Positions 24,111 through 31,682 of a stretch of 34,570 nucleotides of DNA are shown in pieces. The DNA is from an uncultured Pseudanabaenaceae cyanobacterium (GTDB lineage Bacteria > Cyanobacteriota > Cyanobacteriia > PCC-9006 > JAAUQQ01), in NCBI GenBank assembly GCA_938017515.1, contig CALIJJ010000243.1, positions 1 through 34,570 on the forward strand, read 5' to 3'. The notes under the pieces are model-generated. The model searched no databases. It was not told the origin of the DNA and saw only the letters and a list, made by a program, of their open reading frames with translations. The translations under genes and the position numbers were made by a program. Every line of letters starts with the position of its first letter. Positions within the stretch are counted from its first letter, which is position 1.

Positions 24111-24629
24111 ATGATGTCTTTTGTAAATAGTGTTTTTATCCGTCGATTTTTGGCACATCGTTTTGCGATTGCCGGTGCCGTTTCTCTCGGCTGTGTGCTC
24201 GCTGGACTGCCCGCCATCGCTGAAACAGCCAACTTTGCCCGCCGGGAGCTGAGCCCTGGTTTTTCGCCCGAAGATGGTGCGGTGAGTGGCCATACGGGAG
24301 GTTCCTATTCCCTGGCTGTGATTAGCAATCGCGATCGCAACAACAACGCCTGCCTAGGCTACGGCGATTCTCGACCTGACCATATTTTGGTGCTGGAGTC
24401 AGACTTTGAGGTGTTGACGCTCCAAGTCGATAGCGGTGGTCGGGATACCACGTTGATGATTGAAGGACCGGAGGGTTTCCTCTGCGGTGAGGATGTGGAT
24501 ACGGCCAATTTGGATGATCAGATTAGCAGCAAGCCCTTTAAGGCCGGGAGCTACAGCGTCTGGATTGGCACCATGGAACCGGGCGATCGCCAAAACTATC
24601 GTTTGTTGGTCACAGAGTCGCAGCCTTAA
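24111..24629 (+). CDS. Small exported beta-rich protein, function unknown
   Basis: The 172-residue product begins with a signal peptide (RRFLAHRFAIAGAVSLGCVLAG, cleavage near IAETAN) and a mature domain of about 135 residues. The domain has alternating strands ending in PFKAGSYSVWIGTMEPGDRQNYRLLV, and two cysteines (in NNACLGYG and GFLCGED) that could form a disulfide. The pattern resembles pre-peptidase C-terminal (PPC-like) beta-sandwich domains, but this is only a likeness. The ATG pair at 24111/24114 follows GGGGGAG; an upstream TTG at 24093 overlaps that site and was rejected. It converges on tsaC. Confidence 0.7.
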   Translation: MMSFVNSVFIRRFLAHRFAIAGAVSLGCVLAGLPAIAETANFARRELSPGFSPEDGAVSGHTGGSYSLAVISNRDRNNNACLGYGDSRPDHILVLESDFEVLTLQVDSGGRDTTLMIEGPEGFLCGEDVDTANLDDQISSKPFKAGSYSVWIGTMEPGDRQNYRLLVTESQP

Positions 24630-24641
24630 TCGGACTCGATG

Positions 24642-24665
24642 ATCTGGGCTGATATCTAGGCTGAA
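24642..24665. repeat. 12-bp tandem repeat, 2 copies plus partial third, across the tsaC stop
   Basis: ATCTGGGCTGAT (24642) and ATCTAGGCTGAA (24654) are followed by a partial ATCTGA. The tsaC stop codon is 24656-24658 on the minus strand, inside the array. Confidence 0.7.
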
Positions 24666-25255
24666 ATCTGAATGGACCCTTGGCGGAGAACCTGCCATTC
24701 TCCGGCTGACCAAGCCGCGACGGTGGAGGGCTGGCCGGACTGGGCGTGACTGTCTGGAGATTGGGGGGCTTGGTTGGCATCTAGGACCGCAACGGTGGGG
24801 AACTGTTCGGCGATCGCCGTCAATGACTGAAGCGCAGGCTCACCGGAACGATTGGCACTGGTGGTCGCGAGGGGACCCGTGCCCGCCAAAATTTTTCGAG
24901 CCAGGGGATGATTGGGGACCCGGATGCCAAGGCTCCGATGATCGGCTGGCGTCATCGCAACGGGGTGTTTACCGCTGGCGGGCAGAACCAGCGTCAGGGG
25001 GCCGGGCCAGTGTTGCTGGGTGAGAGCTTGCCATTGGTTGAATTCGGCAGCGTCGCCTTGGACATAGGGCCACAGTTCCACGGCCTCAGCGCCGAGCAGG
25101 ATGAGGGGTTTTTGTTGCGATCGCCCCTTGATTGTGTAGAGTTGCTCGGCATGTTCCGGCATCACTGCCAGCCCCGGAACCGTATCTGTGGGAAAACTGA
25201 TGACTCGGCCTGAGCGGGCCGCCGCAATGAGTTCAGCGGTAGAAGCAAGGGGCAT
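24656..25255 (-). CDS. tsaC: L-threonylcarbamoyladenylate synthase (TsaC/YrdC family)
   Basis: The 199-residue protein activates threonine, bicarbonate and ATP to threonylcarbamoyl-AMP for the tRNA t6A37 modification. Family features are GRVISFPTDTVPGLAV, then IKGRSQQKPLILL with KxR and S residues of the active site, WPGPLTLVLPAS, LGIRVPNHPLARKIL and GPLATTSANRSGEPAL. The ATG at 25255 matches the usual N-terminus, although the frame stays open upstream. It lies 61 bp downstream of prmC on the same strand, a pairing also common in other bacteria. Its last codons fall in a short tandem repeat. Confidence 0.9.
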   Translation of the reverse strand: MPLASTAELIAAARSGRVISFPTDTVPGLAVMPEHAEQLYTIKGRSQQKPLILLGAEAVELWPYVQGDAAEFNQWQALTQQHWPGPLTLVLPASGKHPVAMTPADHRSLGIRVPNHPLARKILAGTGPLATTSANRSGEPALQSLTAIAEQFPTVAVLDANQAPQSPDSHAQSGQPSTVAAWSAGEWQVLRQGSIQISA

Positions 25256-25316
25256 GGAGTAAGGGCAAGAATCGTCTCGTTTCTCTAGCCTAGCCTGAAC
25301 GGTAGCCCTCGTTGAC

Positions 25317-26219
25317 CTAGCGACGATAGGCCCAGACAAATCGTTCGATGCCTGCCAGATCCGTGGTCCGTCCGGTTCGGCTGTAGCTGCCATGGGATTG
25401 GAGCAATGCCTCCACCGTTGGCGCTTGCCCTGCCATCAGTTCGACCGCCCAGAACCCGCCAGAAACCAGGAATTCTGCTCCGGCATTGACGAGATAGCGC
25501 AGACAGTCCAGTCCGTCTTCACCTCCATCTAGGGCCAGGGCTGGTTCATGCTCCCGGACCTCTCGCTGAAGACTCGGCAGGTCTGCGGTGGGGATGTAGG
25601 GGGGGTTGGAGACCATGCCCTGCAGCTGTCCCTGGAGGGCGCTGATGGGGGCGAACCATTCTCCCCTATGGCATTGAAGGCGGTGTTCTAGGTTGTGGGC
25701 TTTGCTGTAGCGCTCGACATTGCGCTGGGCGATCGCCAGGGCCTCAGGACTACAGTCCACAGCGTGGATCATTGCCTCCGGCAAGACCTCGGCGAGTCCT
25801 AGGGCGATCGCGCCACTGCCGGTACCGAGGTCCGCCCAGGGACCCTGCCTGAGGGCGGTTTGACGTGTGGGTGATTGTTGGCTGACCTGCGCCTGTACCA
25901 GCTCAATCAGCAGCTCCGTTTCAGGGCGAGGAATCAAGACCCCCGGCCCCACGAGCAGCTCAAAATTGCGCCAGGGCGCATGGCCCACGAGATACTGTAA
26001 CGGCAGCCCCTCCCGTCGGCGGCGCTGCCAAAGTTGGTCCAGATGTTCAAAAGAACAGCCCAAGGGCAGGGATTCCCCCTCCGGCGCAAGCCGCAGCGAG
26101 AGTTTGTCCACTTGGGCGAGTTGTTGAAGGAGCCAATCCACTTCGATGGGCTCAAGGTCCTGCTCAATGGCTTGGGCGATCGCCTCCTGCCGCCACTGTC
26201 GCAGTCCCCCGGCGGTCAT
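25317..26219 (-). CDS. prmC: Peptide chain release factor N5-glutamine methyltransferase, PrmC
   Basis: The 300-residue enzyme methylates the GGQ glutamine of release factors RF1 and RF2. The N-terminal helical domain runs to about residue 90. It is followed by FELLVGPGVLIPRPETELLIE, the SAM-binding WADLGTGSGAIALGLA, VDCSPEALAIAQRN and the catalytic NPPYIP motif. C-terminal LALDGGEDGLDCLRYL is typical. The ATG at 26219 starts the conserved part; an upstream extension rich in Pro and Gly (to 26300) is unlikely to be translated. It belongs to a minus-strand run tic22-prmC-tsaC. Confidence 0.93.
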   Translation of the reverse strand: MTAGGLRQWRQEAIAQAIEQDLEPIEVDWLLQQLAQVDKLSLRLAPEGESLPLGCSFEHLDQLWQRRRREGLPLQYLVGHAPWRNFELLVGPGVLIPRPETELLIELVQAQVSQQSPTRQTALRQGPWADLGTGSGAIALGLAEVLPEAMIHAVDCSPEALAIAQRNVERYSKAHNLEHRLQCHRGEWFAPISALQGQLQGMVSNPPYIPTADLPSLQREVREHEPALALDGGEDGLDCLRYLVNAGAEFLVSGGFWAVELMAGQAPTVEALLQSHGSYSRTGRTTDLAGIERFVWAYRR

Positions 26220-26322
26220 GACCGCTCCACCCCCGGACTCTCCCTGCTGGGTCGGGTTCGGGGGGAATGGGGGGGAGGGAGGGTGTTGGGGAGGGAGCAC
26301 CTATCTGTGAGGAAAGTGACTT

Positions 26323-27075
26323 CTAATTGGCGTTACGGCGCTGGTTTTGAACGACATATTCCAGACTTGCGCGAGGGGGAATGAACTCGACCTGGTCCAA
26401 TTCCGGCGCATCGTTGGTGAGCAGCGTTTGGAGAACGCGATCGAGGGTTGTGACCTTGAGGGGGATATCCGTCTTGGCCAAGTTCGGATCGCTTTTCTTG
26501 GCTTCCGCCAGATAGCTCTCGAGGTCGGCACGGCTAAAGTACATGGGCAAAATCTGTTTGGGCTTACCGTCCTTGTCGGAGAGGGTAATACCGAGGTTGG
26601 GAGCGTAGAACAGGGGGATGCCGCGCCAGCTGTCGCTCTTTTTGCCATCAGCCGCCTGCATTTGTAGAGCCAGCTTGATCTCGTCTTCGTCCGGCACGAC
26701 CTGGAAGGGGGGCTGATCCTTGCCTTTATTGATTTCGGATTCTAGAAAAACCAGCGATAGCGGTACGGTGCGGATCTCGACATCCTTGGCAACCGCTGTG
26801 TTGGCGCTTTGTTGCTCCTTCAGCAGCCGTTCTGCATCGGTGCGGTCCACGTAGCTAGGAACCAGGGAGACGGACTCGCCATTGATATCCAGGGACGCGA
26901 CGGCGAACTTTTTCAGCGATGGGTTGAACAGGGTGAAGACAGGGACGTTGTTGAGCTTCCGGGCGACTTCTTCCTGGGTCAGGGCTAGAGCCGGTGCAAC
27001 CGCCGTCAGGACAGAGGCGACGACGGCGCTCCCTGCGAGACCAACGGCTGCGGCTAAACGATGAATCCTCGTCAT
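26323..27075 (-). CDS. tic22: Tic22-family exported protein
   Basis: The 250-residue product has a signal peptide (MTRIHRLAAAVGLAGSAVV, ending near ALALTQ) and two related halves typical of Tic22: VARKLNNVPVFTLFNP, VSLVPSYVDRTDAERLL, VPLSLVFLES, then GIPLFYAPNLG, ILPMYFSRADLESYL and IPLKVTTLDRVLQTLL. Chloroplast Tic22 is an intermembrane-space import factor. The cyanobacterial homologue is a periplasmic or luminal protein thought to help outer-membrane biogenesis. The ATG at 27075 is preceded by GGGAG at good spacing, which rules out the start eight codons upstream. Confidence 0.9.
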   Translation of the reverse strand: MTRIHRLAAAVGLAGSAVVASVLTAVAPALALTQEEVARKLNNVPVFTLFNPSLKKFAVASLDINGESVSLVPSYVDRTDAERLLKEQQSANTAVAKDVEIRTVPLSLVFLESEINKGKDQPPFQVVPDEDEIKLALQMQAADGKKSDSWRGIPLFYAPNLGITLSDKDGKPKQILPMYFSRADLESYLAEAKKSDPNLAKTDIPLKVTTLDRVLQTLLTNDAPELDQVEFIPPRASLEYVVQNQRRNAN

Positions 27076-27276
27076 TTTATCTCCCGGCAACTGGGCCATC
27101 TGTTGAATTATCGGTGACGTTCAAGGGTCGATAGACATCACAGGGCATGCCCGCAAAATCATCCTTCTAATGGGACTGATGCACCACCGTATTGGTTCCA
27201 CAATCTCACGTGTCTCCAGTTACGGGGTGTCTATTCACAACCCTGTTAGTTATAACCTTGTGATCAGAGAAAAAGG

Positions 27277-27309
27277 CAAGGGGGAATCGACCTAAGTCAA
27301 TTCCCCTTG
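27277..27309 (-). terminator. Probable terminator of the tRNA-Pro transcript
   Basis: On the minus strand CAAGGGGAAT (27309-27300) can pair with ATTCCCCCTTG (27287-27277) with one bulge, followed by CCTTTTTCTC. It lies about 70 bp downstream of the tRNA and is oriented to end its transcript. Confidence 0.65.
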
Positions 27310-27359
27310 GTTCTACTCAGAAAAGGCGTACCATCGTTGACCCCTAATCAGCCCACCCA

Positions 27360-27376
27360 GGGGGGGGGTAAAAAAA
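27360..27376. repeat. Adjacent homopolymer runs G9 and A7 next to the tRNA
   Basis: Nine G (27360-27368), one T and seven A (27370-27376) abut the tRNA 3' end. On the transcribed strand this reads seven T directly after the discriminator base, then A and nine C. Confidence 0.9.
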
Positions 27377-27450
27377 TCGGGATGACAGGATTCGAACCTG
27401 CGGCATCCTGCTCCCAAAGCAGGCGCGCTACCAAGCTGCGCTACATCCCG
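27377..27450 (-). tRNA. tRNA-Pro (anticodon TGG)
   Basis: The reverse complement starts CGGGATG, has D arm GCGC-AGCTTGGTA-GCGC, anticodon arm CCTGC-TTTGGGA-GCAGG (anticodon TGG), variable loop ATGCC, T arm GCAGG-TTCGAAT-CCTGT and acceptor CATCCCG with discriminator A at 27377. The seven acceptor pairs are all Watson-Crick. CCA is not encoded. It stands alone between tic22 and glk. Confidence 0.95.
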
Positions 27451-27654
27451 GTGATGGGCTGTGAGTTTCTCCAACGTGTTTTGTCAGAATTTCTCACATC
27501 CAGATATCCAGTATACAGGGAGATTTCTCTACCGTCAGGTTCTATTGCAAGAAGCCCCTACCAACCCAATTTTCCCCATAAAATTACGGAGGTGGTGGCG
27601 TTATTCAAACAGCCCCTCCAATGTATGACGCCTTGAGACGTGCCCCGAAGGACT

Positions 27655-28758
27655 ATGACTGAACTGCTGGCTGGAGATATTGGCGGAACCAAAACGATTC
27701 TGCGTTGGGTGGAGGCTGCTTCGGCTCCCTCCTCGCAGGAGGGGCAAAATTGTGCGGCGGCGCAGCAGGCAATGCTCGTTGAGCAGACGGTTTTGTTTGA
27801 GTTGGAGTATCCCAGTCAGTCCTATGATGACCTGATACCGATGGTTCAAGAGTTTTTGGCGACGGCAACGGATAAGTTGGGGCGATCGCCCCAGCCCCAG
27901 GCGGCCTGCTTTGCGATCGCCGGTCCCGTTGTCAATAACACGTCCAACCTGACGAACCTAGGCTGGCAGCTCACCAGCGATGGTCTCTCGAAGGCGCTCT
28001 CCATTGCCCAAGTCAAGCTGATCAATGATTTTGCCGCTATTGGCTACGGCATTCCCGGGATGGGAGCGGATGATCTCTTCACGCTCCAGGATGGCGAGGC
28101 AGACCCCACTGCCCCCATTGCGGTCATTGGGGCGGGCACGGGACTCGGACAATGTTTTGTGATTCCGATGAATGGCTGTCCCGTTGTGTTTGCAACGGAA
28201 GGGGGACATTCGGACTATGCACCCCGCACGGAACTGGAGTTTCGGCTGTTGGAGTATATCGAGAAAAGCCTTTCTCTGACCCATGTCTCGGCGGAACGCA
28301 TTGTCTCAGGGCAAGGGGTGCTGTCGTTCTATCAGTTTTTGCGGGATAGACCCCAGCCGGGGGAGGAGAAACGGGCCGAAGACCCGTCGGTGGCAGCGGT
28401 GGTGCGGGCCTGGGAGACCGCCACGGACCGGGATGGCTTGGCGGATCCGGGGGCGGCGATCGCCCAGGGGGCCGAGAGTAATGAGCTGTGCAGAGAAGCG
28501 CTAGAGCGATTCATTGAAGCCTATGGAGCGGAGGCGAGCAACCTGGCCCTGAAACTGTTGTCCTACGGGGGGGTTTATATTGCCGGGGGCATTGCGTCCA
28601 AAAATGCGGAGCGCATGAAGGCCGGGAAATTCATGGAGGCATTTTGGGATAAGGGGCGCATGGAACCCCTGCTGAAGCGCATGCCCGTGAAGATCATTTT
28701 GAATCGCCAAGTCGGACTGATCGGCGCAGCACTCCATGCGGCCAGTCTGATCCGTTAG
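27655..28758 (+). CDS. glk: Glucokinase (Glk family)
   Basis: The 367-residue enzyme phosphorylates glucose with ATP. It begins MTELLAGDIGGTKTILRW, the phosphate-1 motif of this actin-like fold, and continues with CFAIAGPVVNN, LINDFAAIGYGIP containing the catalytic Asp, VIGAGTGLGQ (phosphate 2), TEGGHSDYAP and GGVYIAGGIASKN (adenosine motif). The length exceeds E. coli Glk (321) because of a longer middle segment around RPQPGEEKRAEDPS, as in other cyanobacterial glucokinases. The ATG at 27655 is preceded by GAAGG; a GTG at 27640 is less likely. It converges on the pentapeptide gene across a tandem repeat. Confidence 0.93.
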   Translation: MTELLAGDIGGTKTILRWVEAASAPSSQEGQNCAAAQQAMLVEQTVLFELEYPSQSYDDLIPMVQEFLATATDKLGRSPQPQAACFAIAGPVVNNTSNLTNLGWQLTSDGLSKALSIAQVKLINDFAAIGYGIPGMGADDLFTLQDGEADPTAPIAVIGAGTGLGQCFVIPMNGCPVVFATEGGHSDYAPRTELEFRLLEYIEKSLSLTHVSAERIVSGQGVLSFYQFLRDRPQPGEEKRAEDPSVAAVVRAWETATDRDGLADPGAAIAQGAESNELCREALERFIEAYGAEASNLALKLLSYGGVYIAGGIASKNAERMKAGKFMEAFWDKGRMEPLLKRMPVKIILNRQVGLIGAALHAASLIR

Positions 28759-28793
28759 CCAGAGCGGTTAGCCTAGGGACGTTTGCCCAGGAA

Positions 28794-28836
28794 AGTTAGC
28801 CCCACAGAAGCTAACCCACAGAAGTTAACCCACAGA
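28794..28836. repeat. 14/15-bp tandem repeat, 3 copies, across the pentapeptide gene stop
   Basis: AGTTAGCCCCACAGA (28794-28808), AGCTAACCCACAGA (28809-28822) and AGTTAACCCACAGA (28823-28836) are contiguous. The stop codon of the pentapeptide gene (28825-28827, minus strand) lies in the last unit. Unit length varies by one base. Confidence 0.92.
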
Positions 28837-29445
28837 AGCCAGGGGCGTGCCCTCAAGGCACGTTCCGCTCAAGATTGCGCCGTCTAGGACAGCGTCGTCC
28901 ATGCGGGCACAGAAGAGATTGGCCCGTTCCAGGCTGGTGCCCCGCAACACTGCCCCTTCAAAATTGGCTTCCTCAAGGTCCGCTTGGGAGAGATCGGCCC
29001 CAGACAAGTTTGCACTCGCAAAATCAGCCCCTTGCAAGTCGGCCCCGGTGAGCGTTGCTCCGCGCAGGTCCGCACCTCGGAAGTCGATGTTGGACAGGTT
29101 GAGATTGCTGAGCACTGCACCCGCTAAGAAGCTGCCACCAAAGCTGGCTCCCTGGCATTCCGCATCGCTGAATATTGCACCGCGCAGATCGGCGTTACGA
29201 AAGTCGGTTTTTCGTAGGTTTGCTGCGCTGAGGTCGGCTCCTCGAAAGGCGGCTCGGGCGATCGCCCCTTGCAAGTTTGCTGCGCTGAGGTCGGCTCCCT
29301 TGAGATTGGCTCCCTTGAGATCTGCCCGGGACAAATCAACGTCCGCGAGCTTGGCGCCTTGGAGTTCTGCGTTTGCGAGCTGAGCGTTGGCCAAGGTTTT
29401 GAGCTGACCGTTACGAACCGCTGATAAATCGATGGTTTCGCTCAT
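28825..29445 (-). CDS. Pentapeptide-repeat protein
   Basis: Almost all of the 206 residues are A(D/N)LxG-type pentapeptides, from about residue 20 (ANAQLANAELQGAKLADVD) to about 200. That gives some 35 repeats, which would fold as a right-handed four-sided beta helix of about nine coils. There is no signal peptide or membrane segment, so it should be cytosolic. Some pentapeptide proteins mimic DNA and bind gyrase; most cyanobacterial ones have no known role. Its ATG overlaps the stop of the upstream DICT gene as ATGA, so the two are translationally coupled and likely work together. Three cysteines (in AECQGAS, NLFCARM and SGTCLEG) point out of the repeat pattern. Confidence 0.93.
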   Translation of the reverse strand: MSETIDLSAVRNGQLKTLANAQLANAELQGAKLADVDLSRADLKGANLKGADLSAANLQGAIARAAFRGADLSAANLRKTDFRNADLRGAIFSDAECQGASFGGSFLAGAVLSNLNLSNIDFRGADLRGATLTGADLQGADFASANLSGADLSQADLEEANFEGAVLRGTSLERANLFCARMDDAVLDGAILSGTCLEGTPLASVG

Positions 29446-30848
29446 GGGGTGACCTCCGAAGATGCATCAGAAATTGCAGTGGCGTCTTCTAACCACACAG
29501 CGGGCTGTTGGCTGGGACGTGTGGGTAACTGCATGAGTCCCATTTCCGTCAGACGCACCACATTGCTGAGGGCATCCACGAGGGCTGGGTCAAACCAGGT
29601 TCCGCGCAGGGAAACGCACTCCTCTAGGGCCTCACCGAGACTGAGGGCTGGGCGATGACCTCGGGGTTCTGTCAGTTCTTGAAAATAGGCGGTTAATCCC
29701 AAAATCCGCGATGCCAGGGGAATCTCCTCGCCCTTGAGACCATCGGGTTTGCCACTGCCGTTCCAGTATTCCAGCTGGTGGCGGACGATGGTGCCGACGG
29801 GGGTGAGTTCGGGCATGGCGGCCAGGAGCTGGGCTCCGATGAGGTTGCGATCGCGCCAGAAGATTTCGCTCATGGCATCGAGCTGCTTCCAGGTGTGGGT
29901 GAAGACTTCACTCGGGGCTTCGGACAGGCCGACGCGGAAGAGGAGGCCCGCAAGCCGCAGGCGACGCAGGTCCAGTGTGGGTAGGTCCAGGACCTGACCC
30001 AGGGTCTCGGACAGAGCTGAGACCTGAATCGAGGCCATTTTGTTGGTGGGATCGTTCTCATCGACCTTCTGGGCCATGCGCAGAAACGCCTGGAGCTTGT
30101 TGGCCGCGAGGTTGCGATTCATACGCAGCGCTTGGCCTTCGAGTTCCCAAAGATCTCGGGTTTGGCGACCGACTGTGACGAGCTGCTGCTGGCTGCTTTG
30201 GAGATAGTTGACGATACGGGAAACGACACCGCTCAGATCCACCGTCTGGGTGCCGTCTGTTTGGGCAATGCGCTGTCGCTGCTCGTGGAGCCTGGTGACC
30301 AACGCAGGGTCGTAGGGTTGCCAGCGATCGATCAGAATTTCTGCGGCTTTTTCCACCTGCTCCTGCTCGAAGGTCCAGAGACCATAGAATTTACGTTCGA
30401 TGTCCGTGGAGGGCTGACTGCCGCGATATTCTGCCTCGTCTAGCTCATGACACAGAACCATGGCAGCGTAACCCGGTGCCAGGATGATCAGGTTCCATTC
30501 CTGCATCAAACTGTCGTCGGGGGAGATATTAACGAGGGACACATTCTCTAGATTGCTGGTGCGGTGCTCGCCGAAACCGCTGTCTCCCATGGCGGCGATC
30601 GCCACCTCTTCCGAGGCTTGAGCTAGGTCCCAATAGCGCTCTGCTTCTTGCAGATACCATTTACCTTGCTGGAACGTGACCAAGACTAGAGGCTTCTCCT
30701 CATCTGCATCCTGGGCTTCGAGGATGTGATCCTCTAGGGCATGGCAAAGGGCAACCAGCGTGTTCTTGAAATAAACACCGTAGCTGCTGGGAAGTTGGCC
30801 ATTGGGCAGGGCAGCCTTCAGTTGATTGAGTGTGGCTTCTGGCTGCAT
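29442..30848 (-). CDS. DICT sensory domain fused to a degenerate HD-GYP domain
   Basis: The 468-residue protein has an N-terminal DICT-like sensory region (about 22-160, including SSYGVYFKNTLVALCHALED, VTFQQGKWYLQEAERYWDLAQ and EWNLIILAPGYAAMVLCHEL). It is followed by a helical linker and a C-terminal region aligned with HD-GYP phosphodiesterases (about 245-440). The catalytic residues are lost: LLHDIGK is LLFRVGL (302-308), GSGYP is GSGKP (364-368) and the last metal-binding Asp of VxDxFDAL is absent in LTAYFQEL, whereas the frame sequence DGLKGEEIPLASRIL is well kept. It therefore probably binds rather than cleaves a nucleotide or partner. Coupled by ATGA to the pentapeptide gene. DICT domains are known in light-related bacterial signalling proteins. 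Confidence 0.78.
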   Translation of the reverse strand: MQPEATLNQLKAALPNGQLPSSYGVYFKNTLVALCHALEDHILEAQDADEEKPLVLVTFQQGKWYLQEAERYWDLAQASEEVAIAAMGDSGFGEHRTSNLENVSLVNISPDDSLMQEWNLIILAPGYAAMVLCHELDEAEYRGSQPSTDIERKFYGLWTFEQEQVEKAAEILIDRWQPYDPALVTRLHEQRQRIAQTDGTQTVDLSGVVSRIVNYLQSSQQQLVTVGRQTRDLWELEGQALRMNRNLAANKLQAFLRMAQKVDENDPTNKMASIQVSALSETLGQVLDLPTLDLRRLRLAGLLFRVGLSEAPSEVFTHTWKQLDAMSEIFWRDRNLIGAQLLAAMPELTPVGTIVRHQLEYWNGSGKPDGLKGEEIPLASRILGLTAYFQELTEPRGHRPALSLGEALEECVSLRGTWFDPALVDALSNVVRLTEMGLMQLPTRPSQQPAVWLEDATAISDASSEVTP

Positions 30849-30998
30849 GACAGAGGCAGGGTAAAGGGATAAGGGTTTACAATCTCACGTTTTGCTGGCG
30901 CTTCCAGCAAAGTCTTCTCGAACATTGGGTAAAGTTTGTTGCGGCTTCAGCGATCGCTCAAGGCTGTGATGGCGTCTGCAACACCGATGGATGGTGGC

Positions 30999-31469
30999 CT
31001 ACTCGCTGCGAATTTCCACCTTGAAGATGGTGTGCGGTTCGCGGTTCGCAATCGTCGCCTCCCAGTTGATGCCCTGGAGAAACGCTTCAGCATCGGGGGT
31101 CTCAACCACATCTACCCCCCACTCCCCTTCCTGGAGAGACGTCGGAGAACTGCCGGGTTTGACGGGGGTGGATTTGGCACCGCCCAGGGCAAGTAGATGG
31201 GGCTTGGGAAGGCTGGCCTTGGAGAGGCGCGCCGCAGCGAGGCAGTTGAGGCAGAGTTGGCCCACTTCTAGGGGCGATCGCAGATTTTTGTCGAACACCA
31301 CTTCCACGACCCAGTGGGGATTTTCGATCGCCTGACACCGTAGGTCGTCTTGGGGAAGCAAGCCCTTGCTGAAAATCTGAGCGAACTCTGCACGACTCAA
31401 GGTCGGCAGGACATCCTCAGAGAGATTGAAATTGTGAGAGAGGAGCATGCGCCCCCAATCTGCTGCCAT
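30999..31469 (-). CDS. Unrecognised cyanobacterial protein
   Basis: The 156-residue product was not matched to a family. It has no signal peptide or membrane segment. It contains two cysteines four apart in QLCLNCLAA, a central segment rich in Lys, Pro and Ser (KASLPKPHLLALGGAKSTPVKPGSSPTS) that is probably a loop, and flanking parts with strand-like composition (NPHWVVEVVFDKNL and PHTIFKVEIRSE). GGGGAT sits about 10 bases before the ATG at 31469. It stands alone on the minus strand, 150 bp upstream of the DICT gene and downstream of furA. Coding is supported by length and codon pattern only. Confidence 0.62.
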   Translation of the reverse strand: MAADWGRMLLSHNFNLSEDVLPTLSRAEFAQIFSKGLLPQDDLRCQAIENPHWVVEVVFDKNLRSPLEVGQLCLNCLAAARLSKASLPKPHLLALGGAKSTPVKPGSSPTSLQEGEWGVDVVETPDAEAFLQGINWEATIANREPHTIFKVEIRSE

Positions 31470-31612
31470 CGCTTGATCCCCGGTTTGTTTACTCGCTGTT
31501 TTCGATGTGAACAGTTAATAAACTGCAATATAACGCTAATAATCTCATTCCGTGACCCTTGAAGCCTAGGGCTATAGATAGATCGTTACAGAATGAACCC
31601 ACCCAACCAATC

Positions 31613-31651
31613 ATGTCATGGCCTAATGTCATGGCTCAATGTCATGGCCTG
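31613..31651. repeat. 13-bp tandem repeat, 3 copies, downstream of furA
   Basis: ATGTCATGGCCTA (31613), ATGTCATGGCTCA (31626) and ATGTCATGGCCTG (31639) are contiguous and end about 30 bp from the furA stop. Confidence 0.93.
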
Positions 31652-31682
31652 GGGGTTGGCTGCGCTTAACGACATGGGAGCG

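Noticed and set aside
28847..29383. 178-codon open frame on the plus strand opposite the pentapeptide gene
   Set aside because: It mirrors the pentapeptide coding periodicity (SAPxKSAPxRSA-like), has no family features and is best explained as a shadow frame.
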